Of a DNA stretch of 11,420 nt, positions 7,424 to 11,420 are shown one piece after another. This stretch comes from Deltaproteobacteria bacterium (GTDB lineage: Bacteria > Myxococcota_A > Polyangia > JAAYKL01): the NCBI GenBank assembly GCA_011389755.1, contig JAABTR010000293.1, positions 1 through 11,420 on the forward strand, given 5' to 3'. The notes beneath the pieces were generated by a model. It searched no databases and was not told where the DNA came from. It saw nothing but the letters and a program-made list of their open reading frames with translations. Each line of letters begins with the position of its first letter. Position 1 is the first letter of the stretch. The position numbers and the translations under genes are program-made.

Positions 7424-8248
7424 TCATGACTCTTCGAGATTCTCTAGGGCATTAAATATGGCATTCATCAGACTCTCGGAGACGACCCGAATCGCTCGAA
7501 TCTGTGCCTGCTTGGTGCCCTCCTTGGAAATCGGGACCCTTCCTTCGGCGGTCGGCATCATAAGTAAACTATATCCTGGGTTCGTGAACACATTCAGGGC
7601 TATCTTGGCGACCATCTCTGAGCCGACTCGTTCGAGCCTGATGACCGCACCGGAAATGATGTAGCCGCGAAGGTTTTGCGCGGCGATCATCTTTTTTATC
7701 TTCTTGGCGTTGGTCTTTTTCTTCTGGACAACCACCCGTGAGTCTTCCCCCATTCTCTTGCTGACGATGTCTTTGAGCACCTTTTCTGCTTCCCCCATAA
7801 AAACGCCCGACGAATTCCCCATAGCGTCGACGCGGATGAGATAGAGCGCTTTGCCCCCTCTTTGGGTTTCCTCGCGATCACCGGACTCGATGGCTTTGAG
7901 CACGCGCAGGCTCGCTCGAATCTGAGAACGAACGGCTTGGCCCTTATTTTTTTTGTAAGTCTTCTTGAGCGCGGGGATCGCCGCGGGATCGCCGATCCGC
8001 GACAGCGCCGCCGCCGCGGATATCACCACCAGCTCTTGTTTGTCCGACAGGGCTTTTGACAGTGCTGGAACGGCCTCTTTTTTTCGCAGCTTTCCCAAAG
8101 TGGCCGCGGCCTGAACACGAACCTTGTAGTTATCGCTCGTCTTGAGCAGCTTGAGGAGGTAATCGGTGCGCTCGTCCGCCATCGCGCTTGAGGCGATGGC
8201 AATCACCGCGAGCAGGGTCACAAAGATCCGACGCTCACCTCTCATCAT
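7424..8248 (-). CDS. Exported HEAT-repeat protein with an unassigned C-terminal domain
   Basis: A 274-residue protein. The start at 8248 is chosen because AAAGGAG lies nine bases upstream; an in-frame ATG at 8275 precedes that site and would disrupt the signal peptide. Residues 1-24 are a signal peptide (cleavage after SSAMA). Residues 28-120 contain about two and a half HEAT/PBS-lyase-type repeats: YKVRVQAAATLGKLRKKEAV, then LVVISAAAALSRIGDPAAIP, then a divergent third. A linker precedes a domain at about 135-274 with predicted alternating strands and helices (YLIRVDAMGNSSG, RVVVQ, GYIISGAVIRLE, and a final helix SESLMNAIFNAL). This arrangement faintly recalls periplasmic LpoB/CsgG-like domains, but I cannot confirm that. 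HEAT repeats mediate protein contacts, so a periplasmic adaptor role is a reasonable inference. It heads a two-gene operon with the HAMP-like gene. Confidence 0.85.
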   Translation of the reverse strand: MMRGERRIFVTLLAVIAIASSAMADERTDYLLKLLKTSDNYKVRVQAAATLGKLRKKEAVPALSKALSDKQELVVISAAAALSRIGDPAAIPALKKTYKKNKGQAVRSQIRASLRVLKAIESGDREETQRGGKALYLIRVDAMGNSSGVFMGEAEKVLKDIVSKRMGEDSRVVVQKKKTNAKKIKKMIAAQNLRGYIISGAVIRLERVGSEMVAKIALNVFTNPGYSLLMMPTAEGRVPISKEGTKQAQIRAIRVVSESLMNAIFNALENLEES

Positions 8249-8402
8249 GTTCGGCGGCTCCTTTCCCCGTCTCATCCACCTAGCGTTGGACGTCGAGGGC
8301 GCTCAGTCCATACAACCCCACCGTTTTTTTTTCATAGCACGAAACACAGCCTCGAGCCCGGTGCATTTGGTTTTGCCGCTCGAAGCCGCCGTGTCCCGCG
8401 CA

Positions 8403-8433
8403 CCCCACTTCCCAAACCCACACCCGAAAACCC
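8403..8433 (-). other. Canonical G-quadruplex motif (five G-tracts on the minus strand)
   Basis: The plus strand carries C-runs at 8403-8406, 8411-8413, 8417-8419, 8423-8425 and 8431-8433, separated by 4, 3, 3 and 5 bases. The minus strand therefore satisfies the G3+N1-7 rule with one tract to spare. It lies about 155 bases upstream of the HEAT gene start and about 40 bases upstream of the proposed ftsY -35 box. Folding is not demonstrated. Confidence 0.6.
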
Positions 8434-8473
8434 GTCAGCGCAGTCGCCGAATTGATTCGCTTAACGTCCCGGG

Positions 8474-8502
8474 TTGACTTTTGTTTTTGCTCGGGATTCA
8501 AT
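8474..8502 (+). promoter_or_regulatory. Candidate ftsY promoter
   Basis: TTGACT (8474-8479), a 17-base spacer, then TTCAAT (8497-8502; four of six consensus positions). It lies 66 bases before the ftsY ATG. The -35 hexamer is the same as in the two divergent promoters at 5554-5582 and 5711-5739. Confidence 0.45.
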
Positions 8503-8568
8503 ACGCCACGTCGTCGGATGGAAATGTTTTACCGGGTTTTTTTAAAGCCCACCATCGGAGATGCAACC

Positions 8569-9873
8569 ATGAATCCTGGCATCATCATCGGAATCATCGC
8601 GTTAGCGATCATCATCGTCGCGATTGTTATAGTCGCGGTACGAAAAAGGGGCGCACCTTCTCGGAAGCCGGAAGAAGAACCGGCGCTTTCACCCGATAAG
8701 AGAAAAGGCGAGGTCGCAAAGCTCGAAGAGAAGAAACCAGAACCCCAGCCTCCAAAGGTTTCTCCCGAGAAAAATGTGGCCGCTGACGCTGTCGCCGCCA
8801 AAAAAGCCCTCGAACACCCCTCCGCCGAAGACGCCGCGGAGCAACCGGCGCAGCGGGAGGCCTTGACGACCGACCCCGCCCCTGGTGTGACTCTTGACGA
8901 AAGTGCCGAGGAGGAAGCCGCTGCGAGGCTCAAGGACGCCCGGCACGAACGCCGCATCAAGCGTCTCAGGCAAGGGCTCGCGCCGACACGGGGGGGCCTC
9001 ATCGCCAAAATCGGCACTCTCTTCAAGGAAAAAAAAGAGATCGACCCGAGTTTACTCGAGGAGCTCGAAGACACCCTCATCACCTCCGATGTTGGCGCAG
9101 CGACAGCGTCATGGATGATCACAATTCTGAAAAATGCCCTCGAAAAAGACGAGCTCAAAAATCCAGGCGCGGTGTGGGATCTGCTCAAAGAAGAGGTGCG
9201 CGAGGCACTCTGCGTCGAATCGGCTCCCCTCGACGTCAAAACCGCCAAGCCATACACCATCATGGTGGTCGGCGTGAACGGAGTCGGGAAAACCACGACC
9301 ATCGGGAAGCTCGCGACCCAGTTCTCCGACGAGGGCCTCAAGGTGGTCCTCGCCGCCGGAGACACCTTCAGAGCCGCTGCGGTTAACCAGCTTGAGATCT
9401 GGGGGCGACGCGCCGGAGCCGAGGTCGTCAAGGGCAAGGAGGGCGCGGATCCCTCTTCCGTGGTCTTCGAAGCCGTGAAGAGAGCCGAAGAGATTGGCGC
9501 CGATGTGGTCATCGCCGACACGGCGGGACGACTTCACACCAAGGCCCCTTTGATGGAAGAGCTCAAGAAGATCAACCGCGTGATGGGCAAAGCCAAGGAC
9601 GGCGCCCCCCACCAGGTCCTCATGGTCCTCGACTCAACCGTCGGTCAAAACGCCATCCAGCAGGTCGCGATGTTCAAAGAGGCGCTCGAGTTGTCCGGTT
9701 TGGTCCTCACCAAGCTCGACGGCACAGCCAAAGGCGGCGTCATTATCGGGATCTGCCATGAACATAAAATTCCCGTGAGGTACATCGGTATCGGCGAAGC
9801 CAAGGATGACCTGCGCGATTTCGACATCGGCGACTTCGTCGACGCCCTGTTTATGAAGGAGGACGGACAATAA
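8569..9873 (+). CDS. ftsY: Signal recognition particle receptor FtsY (SRP GTPase)
   Basis: A 434-residue SRP receptor that docks Ffh-ribosome complexes at the membrane for co-translational insertion. The ATG at 8569 is preceded by GGAG eight bases upstream and starts directly with a hydrophobic segment (about 4-24); the open frame upstream of it is not protein-like. Residues 25-130 are the charged, low-complexity A-domain rich in Glu, Lys, Pro and Ala. The N-domain helices run from about 131 to 225 (IDPSLLEELEDTLITSDVG). The G domain shows every SRP-GTPase signature: GVNGVGKTTT (235-244), DTFRAAA (from 265), DTAGR (317-321), TKLDGTAKGG (381-390) and GIGEAKDDLRDF (from 407). It appears to be a single-gene unit. 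Having a true N-terminal TM anchor differs from E. coli FtsY, which lacks one. Identification is essentially certain. Confidence 0.98.
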   Translation: MNPGIIIGIIALAIIIVAIVIVAVRKRGAPSRKPEEEPALSPDKRKGEVAKLEEKKPEPQPPKVSPEKNVAADAVAAKKALEHPSAEDAAEQPAQREALTTDPAPGVTLDESAEEEAAARLKDARHERRIKRLRQGLAPTRGGLIAKIGTLFKEKKEIDPSLLEELEDTLITSDVGAATASWMITILKNALEKDELKNPGAVWDLLKEEVREALCVESAPLDVKTAKPYTIMVVGVNGVGKTTTIGKLATQFSDEGLKVVLAAGDTFRAAAVNQLEIWGRRAGAEVVKGKEGADPSSVVFEAVKRAEEIGADVVIADTAGRLHTKAPLMEELKKINRVMGKAKDGAPHQVLMVLDSTVGQNAIQQVAMFKEALELSGLVLTKLDGTAKGGVIIGICHEHKIPVRYIGIGEAKDDLRDFDIGDFVDALFMKEDGQ

Positions 9874-9930
9874 TTTTGACAATCGCCGTATTCAATTTAT
9901 CCTGCGAACCAGTCGGCGGCTGCATTTTTT

Positions 9931-9962
9931 TATCAAAAGATAAGTGTTTGCAGGTTTGCAGG
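9931..9962. repeat. Small hairpin and tandem GTTTGCAG repeat downstream of ftsY
   Basis: TTATC-AAAA-GATAA (9931-9944) is a short stem, preceded by a seven-T run. It is followed by two head-to-tail copies of GTTTGCAG (9947-9962). There is no strong GC-rich intrinsic terminator after ftsY, so read-through or Rho-dependent termination is possible. Confidence 0.35.
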
Positions 9963-9997
9963 TCACTCTGGGACACGGTGCTAAAAAAATAAAAATA

Positions 9998-10027
9998 TTG
10001 CTCGCACTTACTACCCTGTGCTATAGT
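9998..10027 (+). promoter_or_regulatory. Candidate promoter of the beta-barrel protein genes (extended -10)
   Basis: TTGCTC (9998-10003), an 18-base spacer, then TATAGT (10022-10027), preceded by TG one base upstream, i.e. an extended -10 element (TGC-TATAGT). The upstream flank (9982-9997) is A/T-rich and resembles an UP element. The leader to the ATG at 10121 would be about 87 bases. This is the best promoter in the window by consensus. Confidence 0.6.
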
Positions 10028-10120
10028 TTTTGACTAACGAAAGTAAACTCATTTGTCTAATTATTATAGGAAGTTACAGCCGACGCCTGACAACAACCCT
10101 ATCGCGAGGGGAAACGAAAA

Positions 10121-11077
10121 ATGGTGAGCAAACGGATCTTCCAGCGTGCTGTGTTGTTGGCTGTATTCGGACTTCTTCCATTTGCCGCGCAGGCTCAAGA
10201 GGGCGGCATAATGTCTTTTTCCGAGGAAGAAGCGGAGACAGCCGACGAAGATGAGATGACGTCAGAAGAGGAGGCCAGCGAAGAGTCTGAATCCGGAGAA
10301 AGCGCCGAGGACGTCTTGAGTGCCCTCGGCGAGGACAGTGATCTAAGCGCGAGCGCTTCCGTCTCGACAGAGGCGCAAAGTGAGCAGGAGGAGCAGGCCG
10401 GCGCCCACCCCATCTGGGCGGTGCAGCAGGTTTACTCGCTTCGAAAGGGTCGAGTCGACTTTCAGCCGTCTTTCGGCATATCGATGAACGACCCCTACGT
10501 CCAGCACCAGTCGGTCAGTCTCTCGGCCAGCTACTACATCACCGAGGTTCTGGCCATCGGAGCGAGCTTCAACTACTACGGCTTTCTCGACGCCGAAACT
10601 GACCTGAACTACAGCGTGAGCCGTGCGACCCACCAGGTCATCCCGATTAACAAGTATCTCTTGGGTGCTCAGCTGAACTTCTCCTACGTTCCGATGTACG
10701 GAAAGTTTGCGATGTTCAAAGAGTGGATCCTCCATTGGGACGTCTGGGTCATCGGCGGCGGCGGTTTCATCATGACACGGCCCGAGCCCGTCATCGATCC
10801 CGAGTACCGCTCTTTCGATTTCAAAGCGAAGTTCAGCTTCAACATCGGTCTGGGCGGTCGGCTTTTCCTGACGCGCTTCCTCGCGATCTATCTCGAGCTG
10901 CGCGACTACATCTACCCCGAGGAACTCGAGAGCTTGACGACGTACCAAAGGGTCGAAGACAGACAAGATGAATCGAGGTGGACGGAAGACAGCTACAAAC
11001 TGACAAACAACTTCACGCTCCACGCGGGTGTGAGCTTGTTCATTCCGTTTACGTTTGAATACAAAATGCCGAAGTAA
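10121..11077 (+). CDS. Outer-membrane beta-barrel protein, myxobacterial GltA/GltB type, with acidic N-terminal linker
   Basis: A 318-residue protein with ribosome site GAGGGG nine bases before the ATG. Residues 1-25 are a signal peptide (cleavage after AQA). Residues 34-92 are a strongly acidic Glu/Ser/Asp/Ala linker with almost no basic residues. From about 97 to the C-terminus, alternating polar-aromatic strands form a beta barrel: YSLRKGRVDFQPSFGISMNDPY (105-126), SASYYITEVLAIGASFNYY, LLGAQLNFSYVPMYGKF, FSFNIGLGGRLFLTRFLAIYLELRDYIY, and final strand LHAGVSLFIPFTFEYK. The GRxxFxPxFGxSxNDPY and TExLAIG signatures are those I associate with the myxobacterial outer-membrane beta-barrel family that includes GltA and GltB. 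It is followed after 81 bases by a paralogue. The acidic insert is unusual and could bind cations or partner proteins. Family call good; a gliding role is inference. Confidence 0.9.
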   Translation: MVSKRIFQRAVLLAVFGLLPFAAQAQEGGIMSFSEEEAETADEDEMTSEEEASEESESGESAEDVLSALGEDSDLSASASVSTEAQSEQEEQAGAHPIWAVQQVYSLRKGRVDFQPSFGISMNDPYVQHQSVSLSASYYITEVLAIGASFNYYGFLDAETDLNYSVSRATHQVIPINKYLLGAQLNFSYVPMYGKFAMFKEWILHWDVWVIGGGGFIMTRPEPVIDPEYRSFDFKAKFSFNIGLGGRLFLTRFLAIYLELRDYIYPEELESLTTYQRVEDRQDESRWTEDSYKLTNNFTLHAGVSLFIPFTFEYKMPK

Positions 11078-11098
11078 TCGGCTCGTGAAGCCAGGTCA

Positions 11099-11124
11099 GC
11101 ATGCGAGTCGCTTAGACCGCATGC
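11099..11124 (+). other. Intergenic stem-loop between the two beta-barrel genes
   Basis: GCATGCG (11099-11105) and CGCATGC (11118-11124) form a perfect 7-bp stem with a 12-base loop. It lies in the 81-base gap between the two genes, without a following T-run. It may act as an mRNA processing or stability element that sets relative expression of the pair; it is not a classic terminator. Confidence 0.4.
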
Positions 11125-11158
11125 CTAGGTTTGAAAAAGAGGAAAGGGACTTAGAGCC

Positions 11159-11420
11159 ATGAAGCGAATCACCCTCGCTCTTGCGTTCGTCGCTGTCACG
11201 GTTTGTGGACTCATGCCGTCCAAGACGGCTCGGGCGCAGGAAATCCTTCTCGAAGGTCCGCTCGCCGGAGCTCCAGCCGTTCGGAAGCTCGTTCAGTACC
11301 GGGAATTGCGTTTCTCCGCCGGTTTGCAGTTCGCATATACTTTTCCCAACAAGTACATGCACAATATGCTCATTGGGGGTCGGCTGGAGTTCAACATCAC
11401 CGACTGGCTCGCCATCGGCG
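11159..11420 (+). CDS. Second GltA/GltB-type outer-membrane beta-barrel protein, truncated by window end
   Basis: The ATG at 11159 opens a frame that runs to the right edge with no stop (87 complete codons). A purine-rich stretch AGAGGAAAGGGA about ten bases upstream serves as ribosome site. Residues 1-26 are a signal peptide (cleavage after ARA). The mature start EILLEGPLAGAPAVRKL matches, from memory, the N-terminus of many myxobacterial beta-barrel proteins of the GltA/GltB type. It is followed by LRFSAGLQFAYTFPNKY and LEFNITDWLAIG, which line up with the corresponding strands of the preceding gene (VDFQPSFGISMNDPY, ASYYITEVLAIG). It is thus a divergent paralogue. It lacks the acidic linker of its neighbour. 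Confidence 0.85.
   Translation, partial: MKRITLALAFVAVTVCGLMPSKTARAQEILLEGPLAGAPAVRKLVQYRELRFSAGLQFAYTFPNKYMHNMLIGGRLEFNITDWLAIG

Larger units (their letters stand above)
8249..8568. other. Divergent intergenic region between the HEAT gene and ftsY, 320 bp
   Basis: The region contains a G-quadruplex motif on the minus strand (8403-8433), a candidate ftsY promoter (8474-8502) and a nine-T run at 8324-8332. I could not identify a convincing promoter for the minus-strand HEAT gene; a TG-C-TATGAA extended -10 resemblance near 8335 lacks a good -35 box. No RNA gene or small ORF with a ribosome site was seen. Confidence 0.6.

Noticed and set aside
8324..8345. Nine-T run as terminator or minus-strand promoter for the HEAT gene
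   Set aside because: No stem precedes the T-run, and the TATGAA on the minus strand has no acceptable -35 box at the right distance.
8452..8568. Upstream extension of ftsY to an ATG at 8452
   Set aside because: It would start before the proposed promoter, encodes no conserved sequence, and would bury the hydrophobic anchor; the ATG at 8569 has a proper ribosome site.
8529..9521. 330-codon minus-strand open frame
   Set aside because: Complete antisense overlap with ftsY; its Ser/Ala-rich low complexity is the mirror of ftsY codons.
10343..11023. 226-codon minus-strand open frame
   Set aside because: Antisense shadow of the first beta-barrel gene with no ribosome site or motif.
1..11420. CRISPR array, tRNA, rRNA, insertion sequence or prophage
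   Set aside because: No spaced direct repeats, cloverleaf sequence, transposase or integrase motif was seen on either strand.

Overview
The base composition, the gene families and above all the myxobacterial-type outer-membrane beta-barrel proteins point to a Gram-negative bacterium of the former Deltaproteobacteria (Myxococcota or Bradymonadales-like lineage). No species can be named from the sequence alone. No rRNA, tRNA, CRISPR array, transposon or phage gene is visible. The window looks chromosomal, and most of its products are secreted or envelope-bound.

Left part (1-5421, minus strand): a two-gene operon encodes exported TPR-type proteins. The first is a complete 555-residue protein with a distinctive aromatic C-terminal tail. 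Three bases after its stop begins a giant protein, at least 1250 residues long, that runs off the left edge. Their nearest recognisable analogues are the TPR components of the Myxococcus xanthus Glt/Agl gliding and envelope machinery (AglT/GltE, GltC, AgmK/GltI). This match is from memory of family features, not a search.

Centre (5422-8248): a 383-base AT-rich divergent intergenic region carries two similar back-to-back promoters, TTGACT-N17-TAACA(T/A). On the right it leads to a small cysteine-rich lipoprotein gene translationally coupled to a YraN (UPF0102) nuclease-fold gene. Converging on this pair is a minus-strand operon made of an exported HEAT-repeat protein followed by a two-TM HAMP-like membrane protein with no output domain. 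A 9-bp inverted repeat spans the yraN stop codon in the convergent junction.

Right part (8249-11420, plus strand): after a 320-base intergenic region with a canonical G-quadruplex motif on the minus strand lies ftsY, the SRP receptor, with an N-terminal transmembrane anchor and a charged A-domain. It is followed by a good extended -10 promoter and two consecutive genes for beta-barrel outer-membrane proteins of the myxobacterial GltA/GltB type. The second is cut by the right edge.

Taken together, the TPR operon and the beta-barrel pair suggest a periplasm-plus-outer-membrane assembly related to the Glt machinery, encoded around the housekeeping genes ftsY and yraN. That functional link is inference. 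The individual calls for FtsY, YraN, the beta-barrel proteins and the TPR character are well supported.
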